Part shown: piece by piece, positions 54,473 through 63,095 of the stretch | Layout: each line of letters starts with the position of its first letter | How positions within the stretch are numbered: position 1 is the first letter of the stretch | Origin: Lysinibacillus louembei | GTDB lineage: Bacteria > Bacillota > Bacilli > Bacillales_A > Planococcaceae | Direction: 5' to 3' | Length of the DNA stretch: 64,000 nucleotides | NCBI RefSeq assembly: GCF_033880585.1 | Contig: NZ_CP137624.1 | Location: 2,267,501 to 2,331,500, forward strand | The notes under the pieces: model-generated | Seen by the model: the letters and a program-made list of their open reading frames with translations, nothing else | Databases searched by the model: none | Told to the model about the DNA's origin: nothing | Position numbers and translations under genes: made by a program

Positions 54473-55045
54473 TCAAGTCAATTGCAAATCATAATCATCC
54501 TCACAATGCATTAAATAGAGCTCTAGGGTAGCGTATCTGGAATGAGGTAAATAGGAGAGAAGTGAGTTTTTATGCAAAAAATTAAATGATACTGGAATGT
54601 TATGGTAGTAATAATAGAAAGAGCTATAAGGGTAAAGAGCTAGGGCTTCTACCAAGGGGGTAGTGGTATTGATTGGATTACGGTGAATATAGCGACTAAC
54701 AGCGATAATATCGAGGGCTGAAGGAACAATATCTGAAAAAAACCTTTTTTCATAGAGGTGACCAGTGTAGTCATATTTCTTCTTGAAATAATCACTATAA
54801 CGACGATTAATCATCGCCATGATTTTGCTGTGGGAAGCATGAGAAGAGCGCAGTAATAAATGATAATGATTTGGCATAATGCAAAAAGCAATAATGGAAA
54901 ATTGATATTTTTGATACGTGTACTCTAAAATTCGCAAGAAAGCTTGATAGTCAGCATGATGTAAAAAGATTGTTTGTCGATTATTTCCACGCATAACGAT
55001 ATGAAAATAGTGATGCGGTGACCAAAGACGATGTTTTCTAGGCAT
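54473..55045 (-). CDS. REP-associated tyrosine transposase (RAYT, IS200-like Y1 family)
   Basis: A 190-residue single-strand DNA transposase of the Y1/HUH superfamily. It starts MPRKHRLWSPHHYFHIVMRGNNRQTIF (typical RGN.R block). The metal-binding HUH motif is H60-Y-H62 in IMPNHYHLLLR, followed by GHLYEKRFFS. The catalytic tyrosine is Y119 in VSRYIHRNPI. RAYTs mobilise or maintain REP sequences rather than a full IS. ATG 55045 follows AAAAGGAGGG. REP-like cores lie on both sides (54370 and 55219), and there are no terminal inverted repeats of a normal IS. All key residues look intact. Confidence 0.92.
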   Translation of the reverse strand: MPRKHRLWSPHHYFHIVMRGNNRQTIFLHHADYQAFLRILEYTYQKYQFSIIAFCIMPNHYHLLLRSSHASHSKIMAMINRRYSDYFKKKYDYTGHLYEKRFFSDIVPSALDIIAVSRYIHRNPINTTTPLVEALALYPYSSFYYYYHNIPVSFNFLHKNSLLSYLPHSRYATLELYLMHCEDDYDLQLT

Positions 55046-55218
55046 AGCAGCCCTCCTTTTAGTATGAATTGAATATAGTGTAAAAACAATGATAAATCTT
55101 GTCAAATGGCTCAAGAAAGCACTTATTGTGCAAAGTGTTTGAAATTAGAAATTTGACTGTGAAAAACGAATGAAATTTGTCATTTGAATAGTAAAGTGCA
55201 TAAAAAATTTTTTTTCGT

Positions 55219-55253
55219 GAATTGTGTGGAAATTGTGTGTGTGCCTGGCACGC
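55219..55253 (+). repeat. REP-like dispersed repeat, copy 6
   Basis: GAATTGTGTGG-AAATTGTGTG then TGTGCC-T-GGCACGC, nearly the same as copy 1. It lies 174 bp upstream of the RAYT start and just before the leuS promoter. Confidence 0.92.
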
Positions 55254-55262
55254 AAAAAAAAC

Positions 55263-55291
55263 TTGTACTTTCAAGCTAATTCCTTTAGAAT
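55263..55291 (+). promoter_or_regulatory. Promoter of the leuS T-box transcript
   Basis: TTGTAC (55263-55268), 17 bp and TAGAAT (55286-55291), only 10 bp after REP copy 6. Confidence 0.78.
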
Positions 55292-55297
55292 GAAGGC

Positions 55298-55538
55298 ATT
55301 ATATACAACGACTATGACAAGGAGTAGTAAATTTCGACACTTTTTAGAGAGTTAGCGGTTGGTGTAAGCTAACAGGTGAACAAATTGAACTCGCCTTTGA
55401 GTTTGCTTTTAGATACTAAAAGCCGTGTTTTCGCGTTAAGAAGCTGGAGCTGAGTGCAGTGTCACTAATTTGGGTGGTACCGCGGGAGTCAAATATACTC
55501 TCGTCCCTTTCTACGGAAGGGGGCGAGTTTTTTATTTT
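55298..55538 (+). ncRNA. T-box leader for leucyl-tRNA synthetase
   Basis: Stem I with AGAGAGTTAGCGGTTGGTG-type region, a specifier region GAA-CTC-GCC whose CTC (55390-55392) is a leucine codon, and the T-box GGGTGGTACCGCG (55472-55484). A terminator stem (ACTC..TCCCTTTC / GAAGGGGGCGAGT) with TTTTTT ends at about 55536. Uncharged tRNA-Leu(GAG) should bind and permit leuS transcription. Confidence 0.95.
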
Positions 55539-55609
55539 TCTAAAAATTCAGTCACTTCGGTTTGGGCGATAGAAAACAAGTCGATACTATGATTTTGAGG
55601 AGGAGTAAT

Positions 55610-58024
55610 ATGAGTTTCAATCATCAAGAAATTGATAAGAAATGGCAGAAGTATTGGGCAGATAATAAAACATTTAAAACGGTGAATGACAACAGCAAGC
55701 CAAAATTTTTCGCGCTAGATATGTTTCCATATCCATCAGGTGCAGGCTTACACGTAGGGCACCCACTAGGCTATATTGCGACAGATATTTTAAGCTCATT
55801 TAAACGTATGCAAGGTTATAATGTCCTACATCCAATGGGCTGGGATGCGTTCGGCTTACCAGCGGAGCAATATGCGTTAGATACAGGCAATGACCCAGCG
55901 GAATTTACAGCGAAAAATATCGCAACATTTAAGCGTCAAATGAACGATTTAGGCTTTTCGTATGATTGGGATCGTGAAATTAATACGACAGACCCGAAAT
56001 ATTATAAATGGACGCAATGGATTTTCATCCAATTATTCAATCGTGGCTTAGCATATGTTGATGAAGTGCCTGTCAACTGGTGTCCCGCATTAGGTACAGT
56101 GCTTGCTAACGAGGAAGTAATCGATGGCTTATCAGAGCGTGGCGGACATCCTGTAGAGCGTCGCCCAATGCGTCAATGGATTTTACGCATTACGGAATAC
56201 GCGGATCGTCTATTAGAAGATTTAGATGAGCTTGATTGGCCAGAAAGCTTAAAAGAAATGCAGCGCAATTGGATTGGGCGCTCTGAAGGTGCAGAAGTAA
56301 CATTTAAAATCGATGGTACAGAGCATACATTTGATGTCTTCACAACGCGTCCAGATACGCTATTTGGTGCAACGTATGCAGTATTAGCACCAGAGCATAA
56401 GCTAGTTGCTGAAATTACAACAGCAGAGCATCGTGCACAAGTAGATGCATATCTTGATAAAGTAAAAACAAAATCAGACCTTGAGCGTACAGATTTAGCG
56501 AAGGAAAAAACGGGTGTCTTCACAGGCGCATATGCAGTGAATCCAATTAACGGTGCCAAAATCCCTGTATGGATTGCGGACTATGTGTTAGCAACTTACG
56601 GTACAGGCGCGATTATGGCGGTTCCTGCTCACGATGAGCGCGACTACGAATTTGCTAAGCAATTTGGCTTAGAAATTAAAGCGGTGCTTGCTGGTGGTGA
56701 TATTGAAAATGAAGCATTCACTGGTGATGGCGAGCATATTAATTCTGATTTCTTAAACGGTTTAAATAAAGAGGATGGCATTGCTAAGGCGATTGCATGG
56801 CTAGAGGAAAACGGTGTCGGTGAGAAGAAAATTTCATACCGTCTACGTGATTGGCTATTCTCACGTCAACGATATTGGGGTGAGCCAATTCCTGTTATTC
56901 ATTGGGAAGATGGCACAATGACGACTGTTCCAGAGGAAGAGCTACCATTAATGCTGCCAAAAACAAACGATATTCGCCCAAGCGGTACAGGTGAATCACC
57001 ACTTGCTAATATTGAAGAGTGGGTAAATGTAGTAGACCCTGTGACAGGGAAAAAAGGTCGCCGTGAAACAAATACGATGCCGCAATGGGCTGGTAGCTGC
57101 TGGTACTACCTACGCTATATCGACCCGAATAATGATGAAATGATTATCGATCCAGAGCTAGCAAAACGCTGGTTGCCTGTTGATATTTATGTTGGTGGCG
57201 CAGAGCATGCGGTGCTGCATTTACTATACGCTCGCTTCTGGCACAAAGTGCTATATGATATCGGTGTTGTGCATTCAAAAGAGCCATTCCAAAAGCTATT
57301 TAACCAAGGAATGATTTTAGGTGAAAACAACGAAAAAATGTCAAAATCAAAAGGCAATGTGATCAATCCAGATGATATCGTTGCATCACACGGTGCAGAC
57401 ACGCTACGCCTTTATGAAATGTTTATGGGACCGCTTGAAGCCTCAAAAGCATGGTCAACAAATGGCTTAGATGGCTCACGTCGCTTCCTAGAGCGCATTT
57501 GGCGTCTATTTATTGATGATAATGGCACAGTAAGCAGCAAAATCGTTGACACAAATGACGGCAAGCTAGAGCTTGTTTATCATCAAACAGTGAAAAAGGT
57601 AACAGAAGACTTTGAAGCAATGCGCTACAATACAGCCATTTCACAAATGATGGTATTCATTAATGAATGCTATAAGGTTGATGCTGTACCAAGAGAGTAT
57701 GCAGAAGGCTTTGTCCAAATGATTTCACCAATCGCTCGTCATATTGCAGAGGAGCTTTGGCAAAAGCTTGGTCATGCTGAAACAATTACGTATTCTACAT
57801 GGCCAACATTCGACCCATCGAAGCTTGTAGAAGATGAAGTGGAAGTTGTTGTACAAGTACTAGGCAAAGTGCGTGCAAAAGTAAAAGTTGCAAAAGATAT
57901 TTCGAAGGAAGGCCTAGAAGCTGCTGCATTAGCAGATGACAAAGTACAAGAATTTATCGCAGGTAAAGACGTTGTCAAAGTGATTGTTATTCCAGGTAAA
58001 TTAGTTAATATCGTAGTGAAGTAA
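55610..58024 (+). CDS. leuS: Leucyl-tRNA synthetase LeuS
   Basis: Class I aminoacyl-tRNA synthetase of 804 residues, the same length as in B. subtilis. The HIGH-equivalent is in [21 protein letters not shown] (about 40-55). The editing CP1 domain has [12 protein letters not shown] and [12 protein letters not shown]. The Zn-region and WSYYLRY-type [12 protein letters not shown] follow, and KMSKSKGN is at about residue 575. The ATG at 55610 follows GAGGAGGAG; a longer frame to 55562 is not needed. Control is by the T-box leader. Followed by a terminator. Confidence 0.98.
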   Translation: MSFNHQEIDKKWQKYWADNKTFKTVNDNSKPKFFALDMFPYPSGAGLHVGHPLGYIATDILSSFKRMQGYNVLHPMGWDAFGLPAEQYALDTGNDPAEFTAKNIATFKRQMNDLGFSYDWDREINTTDPKYYKWTQWIFIQLFNRGLAYVDEVPVNWCPALGTVLANEEVIDGLSERGGHPVERRPMRQWILRITEYADRLLEDLDELDWPESLKEMQRNWIGRSEGAEVTFKIDGTEHTFDVFTTRPDTLFGATYAVLAPEHKLVAEITTAEHRAQVDAYLDKVKTKSDLERTDLAKEKTGVFTGAYAVNPINGAKIPVWIADYVLATYGTGAIMAVPAHDERDYEFAKQFGLEIKAVLAGGDIENEAFTGDGEHINSDFLNGLNKEDGIAKAIAWLEENGVGEKKISYRLRDWLFSRQRYWGEPIPVIHWEDGTMTTVPEEELPLMLPKTNDIRPSGTGESPLANIEEWVNVVDPVTGKKGRRETNTMPQWAGSCWYYLRYIDPNNDEMIIDPELAKRWLPVDIYVGGAEHAVLHLLYARFWHKVLYDIGVVHSKEPFQKLFNQGMILGENNEKMSKSKGNVINPDDIVASHGADTLRLYEMFMGPLEASKAWSTNGLDGSRRFLERIWRLFIDDNGTVSSKIVDTNDGKLELVYHQTVKKVTEDFEAMRYNTAISQMMVFINECYKVDAVPREYAEGFVQMISPIARHIAEELWQKLGHAETITYSTWPTFDPSKLVEDEVEVVVQVLGKVRAKVKVAKDISKEGLEAAALADDKVQEFIAGKDVVKVIVIPGKLVNIVVK

Positions 58025-58026
58025 TG

Positions 58027-58068
58027 AAAAATCAGCCACCTCTCCATTGTCGAGGTTGGCTGATTTTT
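58027..58068 (+). terminator. Terminator of leuS
   Basis: AAAAATCAGCCACCTC pairs with GAGGTTGGCTGATTTTT around a 9-nt loop. A closely related hairpin recurs at 58491-58529, beyond the lipoprotein gene. Confidence 0.9.
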
Positions 58069-58080
58069 AATATGGCGAAA

Positions 58081-58428
58081 TTAAGGTTCATTTAACCTTC
58101 GGGCAACTTTGAATTTTTCATCGATTTTAACCACCATCATTCCACCAAAGCTATGTGTAATTTCGATATCTTTTATTTTGTATAACTCAGTTCCAATAGG
58201 GAGTGCAAACCCTTCTCCATGATTAGAGGGCAATTCTGTCACTTTAGTAGTAGTTTCACCTACTTTTTCCTCCACGTCAAATTCAGGTAAAGGCTCATTT
58301 GTCACAACGTAATTGGCTCCCTCCCAATTAAATACAGGATTAGATAGTCTTGCTTTTTTATTACAGCCAGCTAGCAAGGTAAGAATAAAGAGTAATGATA
58401 TTACTAAAAATATCATTTTGTTCCTCAT
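58081..58428 (-). CDS. Small lipoprotein of unknown function
   Basis: A 115-residue secreted lipoprotein: a signal peptide with lipobox LLAGC (cysteine near residue 22) and a mature domain of about 90 residues with several beta-strand-like stretches (FNWEGANYVV, GFALPIGTELYKIKDIE, MMVVKIDEKFKVARRL). I do not recognise the family. The ATG at 58428 follows AAAAGGGG; a GTG at 58437 overlaps that site. The gene is flanked by two similar terminator hairpins (58027 and 58491), which suggests insertion next to leuS. Confidence 0.8.
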   Translation of the reverse strand: MRNKMIFLVISLLFILTLLAGCNKKARLSNPVFNWEGANYVVTNEPLPEFDVEEKVGETTTKVTELPSNHGEGFALPIGTELYKIKDIEITHSFGGMMVVKIDEKFKVARRLNEP

Positions 58429-58490
58429 AAATTTCACCCCTTTTCAAAATTAAATCTATATTTTGGTTATAGTGTAACATATATCTATTT

Positions 58491-58529
58491 AAAAAATTAG
58501 CCACCTCCTTGGAGGTAGGCTGGTTTTTT
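58491..58529 (+). terminator. Second leuS-like terminator, upstream of the lipoprotein
   Basis: AAAAAATTAGCCACCTCC pairs with GGAGGTAGGCTGGTTTTTT. It resembles the leuS terminator but lies between the divergent lipoprotein and methyltransferase genes, where no plus-strand gene precedes it. Confidence 0.75.
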
Positions 58530-58615
58530 GTAGAAAAGCGCCAATAAGACGGTGAGAAGCTCTATTTAAAAAATAAGTGTATAATAAAGAAATACCAAAG
58601 ACAAAGGATGACGAT

Positions 58616-59800
58616 ATGACAACATTATTGATAAAAGACAACTACGTAAAAGAATTAAAAAATGGCTATCCGTTAATTTTAAAAGATGCGGCAGAAAATG
58701 AGGACGCTGCAATTGAAGAGGGGACGCTTATCCAGCTAGTGGACGGGCAAGGGCAATACATTGCGACAGGCTATTATGGCATGCAAAATAAAGGCATCGG
58801 CTGGGTACTAACACGCAAAGAAAATGAACAGATTGACGCGGCATTTTTTGCGAAGAAAATTCGTGAGGCTGTCACGCGCCGAGAAAGCTTTTTTGATGCG
58901 GAGGATACGACGGCTTTCCGCGTTTTTAATGGCGAAGGCGATGGCATCGGTGGCTTAACGATTGACTTCTTCAATGGCTTTTATATGGTGAGCTGGTATA
59001 GTGAAGGCATTTATGCGTTGCGTGAAGCAATCTATGCGGCACTTGCGGAAGTGGTCAATGCACGTGGTGTTTATGAGAAGAAGCGTTTTCATACGAATGG
59101 TCAGTATGTAGAGCAGGATGACTATGTGTCAGGCGAAAAGGGCGAGTTTCCAATTATTGTGCAAGAAAATGGCATGAATTATGCGGTTGACTTGAATGAT
59201 GGGGCGATGACGGGGATTTTCCTTGACCAACGCAATGTGCGTAAAGCATTGCGTGACTCTTATTCGGTAGGGAAAACGGTGCTCAATACTTTTTCTTATA
59301 CAGGGGCATTTTCGGTTGCCGCAGTACTTGGAGGCGCAGTGAAAACGACGAGCGTCGATTTAGCAAAGCGTAGTCTAGCAAAAACGATTGAGCAATTTAG
59401 CGTCAACGCTATTGATTATGAAGCACAGGATATCAAGGTGATGAATGTTTTCGATTACTTTAGCTATGCGGCACGCCATCAATTAACGTTTGATGTTGTT
59501 GTACTTGACCCACCAAGCTTTGCGCGCACGAAAAAAATGACATTTAGCACAGCAAAGGATTACCCAAAACTACTAAAAGATGCATTGGCAATTACCGCGG
59601 AAAACGGCGTTATCATTGCCTCAACAAATAATGCGAGCTTCAATATGAAAAAATTTAAAACCTTCATTGATAAGGCATTTAAAGATGCGAAAAAGCGCTA
59701 TAAAATTTTGGAGCAGCACCAACTGCCAGAAGATTTTCAAGTGCCACACAATTACCCAGAATTCAATTATTTAAAAGTCGTCTTTATTCAAGTACTATAA
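58616..59800 (+). CDS. Class I SAM-dependent rRNA methyltransferase, RlmI/YwbD-like
   Basis: About 394 residues: an N-terminal PUA-like domain (about 1-80), a small middle domain, and a C-terminal Rossmann methyltransferase (about 185-390). The latter shows GIFLDQRNVRKAL, NTFSYTGAFSVAA, TTSVDLAKRSL, VVLDPPSFARTKK and a late IASTNNASF. This architecture matches RlmI of E. coli (23S m5C1962) and B. subtilis YwbD. ATG 58616 is used, after AAAGGATG; the GTG 58577 frame extension is unsupported. It precedes a 62-residue protein by 13 bp. Confidence 0.9.
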   Translation: MTTLLIKDNYVKELKNGYPLILKDAAENEDAAIEEGTLIQLVDGQGQYIATGYYGMQNKGIGWVLTRKENEQIDAAFFAKKIREAVTRRESFFDAEDTTAFRVFNGEGDGIGGLTIDFFNGFYMVSWYSEGIYALREAIYAALAEVVNARGVYEKKRFHTNGQYVEQDDYVSGEKGEFPIIVQENGMNYAVDLNDGAMTGIFLDQRNVRKALRDSYSVGKTVLNTFSYTGAFSVAAVLGGAVKTTSVDLAKRSLAKTIEQFSVNAIDYEAQDIKVMNVFDYFSYAARHQLTFDVVVLDPPSFARTKKMTFSTAKDYPKLLKDALAITAENGVIIASTNNASFNMKKFKTFIDKAFKDAKKRYKILEQHQLPEDFQVPHNYPEFNYLKVVFIQVL

Positions 59801-59813
59801 GGAGGGAAAAGCC

Positions 59814-60002
59814 ATGAAATACAATAAAAATACGATGCTAAAATTAATTAATGAGCATCGTGAATTGCATGATGAATTAAAGAACATTAAAAAGGATATG
59901 GGGCTTGATAAATCAGCCGCTGTTAAAGCGCTTTACCATTCTGCTGTGGCAGATGGGGGACGCTTTATGCAGGATTATCAGGATTTAGAAAGAATAAGAT
60001 AA
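59814..60002 (+). CDS. Small hypothetical protein of 62 residues
   Basis: A short, charged, helical protein (MKYNKNTMLKLINEHRELHDELKNIKK...) ending in FMQDYQDLERIR. It has no membrane segment or known motif. A strong AAGGAGGG lies 7 nt before the ATG and it starts 13 bp after the methyltransferase stop, so the two are likely co-transcribed. A terminator follows at 60011. Function unknown. Confidence 0.75.
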   Translation: MKYNKNTMLKLINEHRELHDELKNIKKDMGLDKSAAVKALYHSAVADGGRFMQDYQDLERIR

Positions 60003-60010
60003 ATGAGCAA

Positions 60011-60039
60011 GCTGGCTGTTGAAGCCAGCTATTTTTTGT
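60011..60039 (+). terminator. Terminator after the 62-residue protein gene
   Basis: AGCTGGCT and AGCCAGCT arms with a 5-nt loop, followed by ATTTTTTG. Confidence 0.88.
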
Positions 60040-60333
60040 AGAGAGGGGATAACGGTGTATCCAATAAAAATCGAAGAAATACCGTATGAAATTTCCAAGA
60101 TAAGGTCATGTTTCTAATGTAGCTATTCTTCAAATTAGCCAAGGGCTCTTATCGAATTTTTGCAAGGAGAAACGATTAGAAGAGCTTTAGCTAACGAGCG
60201 AAGCCAAGAAAACGACAACAAATAATCTTTAATTTTGGGCAAATATTACAGCGCATTCATTCAACATCTTGCCCTATTGAATTGAAACGATGTTATCGGG
60301 TAATTCAAAGGTTTCTCCGATGACAGCTATACA
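60040..60333. pseudogene. Gene-poor stretch with a possible decayed coding sequence
   Basis: No intact gene. A GTG at about 60055 after AGAGGGGATAAC opens a 20-codon frame (MYPIKIEEIPYEISKIRSCF) ended by TAA. Beyond it another frame reads VAILQISQGLLSNFCKEKRL before a TAG. This looks like a small gene broken by frameshift or stop mutations, but I cannot name the parent. Confidence 0.35.
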
Positions 60334-60384
60334 AAATACGAGTGCAATCGTTGCCTAGTTGAGACAATCGTTGCACTCGTATTT
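60334..60384 (+). terminator. Long hairpin in the gene-poor stretch
   Basis: AAATACGAGTGCAATCGTTG pairs with CAATCGTTGCACTCGTATTT except for a central mismatch, loop CCTAGTTGAGA. It has a weak T tail, lies just beyond the stop of the convergent oxidoreductase gene, and may end its transcript. Confidence 0.6.
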
Positions 60385-60425
60385 GTGTTTATTGTGAAAA
60401 GCAGCTAGCTCGGAGGACTAGTAGC

Positions 60426-60962
60426 TTAGGAAGCGGCAGGAAATGCTGAGCTTATATAGTTGATGTATTCTTTAGTGTTTTGCTCCAATTGCGTGTCAGA
60501 GATATTGCTAATATCATTAAGTACAAAAGGTGGCAAGTAGGCAGCGCTAATGTAATGTGTTAAAGCTTCAACAGGTCTTAGCAGCTCGTGAATCGTAAAA
60601 CGGTTAAATCCATCAGGCTGATAGGAGCTTGCTGCACCGTAAGTGGAAATAGCAATGCCGATTTCTTTTCCGTTCATTTTATCTCCGTCTGGTCCGTAAG
60701 CCCAGCCGGGTTGGAGAACGGAATCAAACCATTTTTTCAACAATGGCGGCGAACTGTACCAATAGAGCGGATATTGAAAAATAATGCGCTCATGGGCTTC
60801 AAGCAATGTCTGCTCATATTGAATATCAATATTTTCGTCCGCATAAAAATCGTACAGTTGATGGACTGTAATATTCGGTTGATGTTGCAAGGCATTGACC
60901 CATGCTGCATTAATTCTCGATGATAATAGGTCGGGGTGAGCCACAATAACTAACGTTTTCAT
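60426..60962 (-). CDS. NAD(P)H oxidoreductase, flavodoxin-like (KefF/MdaB type)
   Basis: A 178-residue flavodoxin-fold FMN reductase. It shows KTLVIVAHPDLLSSRINAAW at the N-terminus, ERIIFQYPLYWYSSPPLLKKWFDSVLQPGWAYG in the flavin and substrate region, and GKEIGIAISTYGA. Members reduce quinones and protect from electrophile stress. ATG 60962 follows GAGGAG; GTG 60971 lies in the site. A 16-bp palindrome (AGATAAGC-GCTTATCT) lies 59 bp upstream, and an HxlR regulator gene lies further upstream on the same strand, so redox control is likely. Confidence 0.88.
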   Translation of the reverse strand: MKTLVIVAHPDLLSSRINAAWVNALQHQPNITVHQLYDFYADENIDIQYEQTLLEAHERIIFQYPLYWYSSPPLLKKWFDSVLQPGWAYGPDGDKMNGKEIGIAISTYGAASSYQPDGFNRFTIHELLRPVEALTHYISAAYLPPFVLNDISNISDTQLEQNTKEYINYISSAFPAAS

Positions 60963-61020
60963 TCTATACACTCCTCATTTCTCATCCAGCTTCAAACTAG
61001 AAGCCAGTCAGTTATTAACT

Positions 61021-61036
61021 AGATAAGCGCTTATCT
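61021..61036 (-). promoter_or_regulatory. Palindrome upstream of the oxidoreductase gene
   Basis: AGATAAGC-GCTTATCT is perfectly symmetrical. Nearby, AAGTAAGTACGCACTTATT (61068-61086) is a second imperfect palindrome resembling the AGTAAGTA motif by the hxlR promoter. Both are candidate operators. Confidence 0.5.
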
Positions 61037-61142
61037 ATTTCGGATTATACATAAGCAACTAACGAAAAGTAAGTACGCACTTATTCGTTCGATTCTTACC
61101 GAATGGGAAGTGTGAGCATGCTTAATTGCGATAGTTATTGTG

Positions 61143-61194
61143 AAAAATCGGCAGTTCAAGATACGAGAATCATGTCTTGAACTGCCGATTTTTT
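61143..61194. terminator. Bidirectional terminator after the HxlR gene
   Basis: AAAAATCGGCAGTTCAAGA pairs with TCTTGAACTGCCGATTTTTT around a short loop. It separates hxlR from the oxidoreductase transcript. Confidence 0.88.
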
Positions 61195-61214
61195 ATGTGC
61201 TTCCGTATTGTTAA

Positions 61215-61604
61215 TTATGGGCTTTTTGCCTGAATAAGATGTGAATCGGCAGCCTGATGATCGTCTGTCACTTTAAATTGAGCTCCCCAAGTTTGCAAAT
61301 ACTGAATTGCTGGTTTTAATGTTTCACCGAATGGTGTCAATTCATATTCAACCTTTGGGGGTACTTCCGGATAGACCGTTCTCTTTATAATGCCTACTTC
61401 TTCAAGCTCTCTTAGTTGTTCAGCGAGCATTTTATGATTAACACCAGAAATTAGTTTTTTAAGTTCTCCATATCTTTTTGTGCCATCCATCAGTTTGCAG
61501 ATGATTGTTGTTTTCCATTTACCAGCTAGCAGAGCTATTGACAGCTCAATTGGACATTGATAACGTTTGCCGTTAAATTCGTAAATTCCTGTTGCTTCTT
61601 TCAT
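61215..61604 (-). CDS. HxlR-family transcriptional regulator
   Basis: A 129-residue winged-helix HxlR/YodB-type regulator: CPIELSIALLAGKWKTTIICKLMDGTKRYGELKKLISGVNHKMLAEQLRELEEVGIIKRTVYPEVPPKVEYELTPFG is the complete domain. The N-terminal cysteine in RYQCPIE fits the redox-sensing cysteine of YodB, HypR and related electrophile sensors. It is divergent from an MFS exporter and upstream of a flavodoxin-type oxidoreductase, a common detoxification layout. The start follows AAGGGGG. The intergenic region carries AGTAAGTA/TACTTACG inverted motifs. Confidence 0.92.
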   Translation of the reverse strand: MKEATGIYEFNGKRYQCPIELSIALLAGKWKTTIICKLMDGTKRYGELKKLISGVNHKMLAEQLRELEEVGIIKRTVYPEVPPKVEYELTPFGETLKPAIQYLQTWGAQFKVTDDHQAADSHLIQAKSP

Positions 61605-61620
61605 CTCTATACTTCCCCCT

Positions 61621-61670
61621 TAGTAAGTATTGAACGAAAAAGTGCCTACTTACGTTTGGTTAGTATACTA
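61621..61670. promoter_or_regulatory. Inverted motifs between hxlR and the MFS gene
   Basis: AGTAAGTA (61622-61629) and TACTTACG (61647-61654) form an inverted repeat with a 17-bp gap. A second palindrome, TAGTA-TACTA, is at 61661-61670. Such TACT/AGTA symmetry is typical of HxlR/YodB sites, so this is the likely shared operator. Confidence 0.6.
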
Positions 61671-61718
61671 TGTACAATTTTCTGTGTAAACAAATTGATT
61701 CAGTTGAAGGAGTATGTC

Positions 61719-62876
61719 ATGTATAAGAAAATATTAGTCTATTTAGTTTCTATTGCCGCTTTTTTTGGTCCATTTACGCAAACGATCTATGCCCCAATGC
61801 TGCCAAGCATTGCTGAACATTTTCAAGCTTCATTAGATGCTGTCAATTTAACTGTATCGATCTATCCGATTTTCTTTGCATTTATGCAGTTAATTTATGG
61901 GCCACTCATTGATAAATACGGACGGCGTCCAATTCTCTTGCTTGGATTTATGGTGTATTTGTTGGCAACGTTAGGAGCGGCGCTTTCTTACACGATAGCA
62001 TCCTTAATTATTTTTCGCGCACTGCAAGCGATTGGAGTTGCTGTAGGCTCAGTTGCAGCAATCACGATAATTGGTGATCTGTATGAAGGCACTATGCGAG
62101 GTCGTTCGATGGGAACCTATCAAATGCTGGTAGCGCTCGGCCCTGGTCTAGGCCCTATCTTTGGTGGATTTATTGGACAGCACTACAATATTAATGGGCT
62201 GTTCTGGATTTTGCTCGGCATTAGCCTCGTTTTTTGGCTTATTTTATGGCTAAGCTTGCCAGAAACCCGAACACCAGAGGCTGTAAACGAACGTTTTCAG
62301 TTGAAGCAGCTGACAATCGTATTAACTCATCGCGTAGGCTTGGCTATCATTGTATTAGGGTCTGTACAATATGCTATTTTTTACATGCTGCTTGTATTGC
62401 TGCCTAATATTGTCGATGACGTTTATCGTCTGAATTCAAGTGAAACCGGCTTGATCTTCCTGCCTATATCGATATTTATCATTATTGGCAGCATTATTGG
62501 TGGGCGGATACAAGAGCGATTTGAAGTAAAATCTTTGTTAATGATTGTTGCAAGCCTGCATATGATAGCTGTCTTTCTGTTTGCCTTGCTCGCTTCAGTG
62601 TCTCTAACCATGTTAATAACGCTGCTTTCTTTATTTGGATTATTTCTGGGAATTTCGCTACCTTTGCAAACGACACTGCTAGCCAATGAATTGCCTCGCA
62701 ACCGAGCTACTTCAACAGGCGTGTACAACTTTTTTCGTTATGTGTGGATGACAATTGGGCCGGTGATAGGTACGTATTTGTTCTGGATCGGGTATCGCCT
62801 CGAATTTTTGGCTTGTGGCGTAATTTTTGCTGGTTTGCTGCTATTTGTTGCTCGTAATTTTTTCATTAATAAATAA
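61719..62876 (+). CDS. MFS multidrug exporter, Bcr/CflA type
   Basis: A 385-residue MFS transporter with twelve helices. FFGPFTQTIYAPMLPSIAEHFQASLDAVNLTVSIYPIFFAFMQLIYGPLIDKYGRRPILLLGF includes motif A, and GRSMGTYQMLVALGPGLGPIFGGFIG is motif C of drug exporters of the Bcr/CflA subfamily. ATG 61719 follows AAGGAG; the frame opens far upstream through the control region and should not be used. It is divergent from hxlR, which probably controls it. The substrate is not known. Confidence 0.9.
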   Translation: MYKKILVYLVSIAAFFGPFTQTIYAPMLPSIAEHFQASLDAVNLTVSIYPIFFAFMQLIYGPLIDKYGRRPILLLGFMVYLLATLGAALSYTIASLIIFRALQAIGVAVGSVAAITIIGDLYEGTMRGRSMGTYQMLVALGPGLGPIFGGFIGQHYNINGLFWILLGISLVFWLILWLSLPETRTPEAVNERFQLKQLTIVLTHRVGLAIIVLGSVQYAIFYMLLVLLPNIVDDVYRLNSSETGLIFLPISIFIIIGSIIGGRIQERFEVKSLLMIVASLHMIAVFLFALLASVSLTMLITLLSLFGLFLGISLPLQTTLLANELPRNRATSTGVYNFFRYVWMTIGPVIGTYLFWIGYRLEFLACGVIFAGLLLFVARNFFINK

Positions 62877-62928
62877 AACAGTAGTTATATTAATTACTAA
62901 TTACCGAATTTTCGTTGCAAGTAGGCAT

Positions 62929-62965
62929 TTTTTGACAGGCGAACTGGCGGTGTGCCTGTCAAAAA
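62929..62965. other. Inverted repeat after the MFS gene
   Basis: TTTTTGACAGGC and GCCTGTCAAAAA with a 13-nt loop. It has the right size for a hairpin but the T-run is on the 5' side of each strand, so terminator activity is uncertain. Confidence 0.5.
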
Positions 62966-63095
62966 GCGATGAAAGAACCCTCTGAATGCAGTACGAGGCC
63001 TTTGGCACTGACCTAAAAAAATGAGACAAATAAAAACACCTTTCGTTGAAAAACGGGTATTGTACCTTATCAAATCAATGTGGAGGTGTTTTTCT

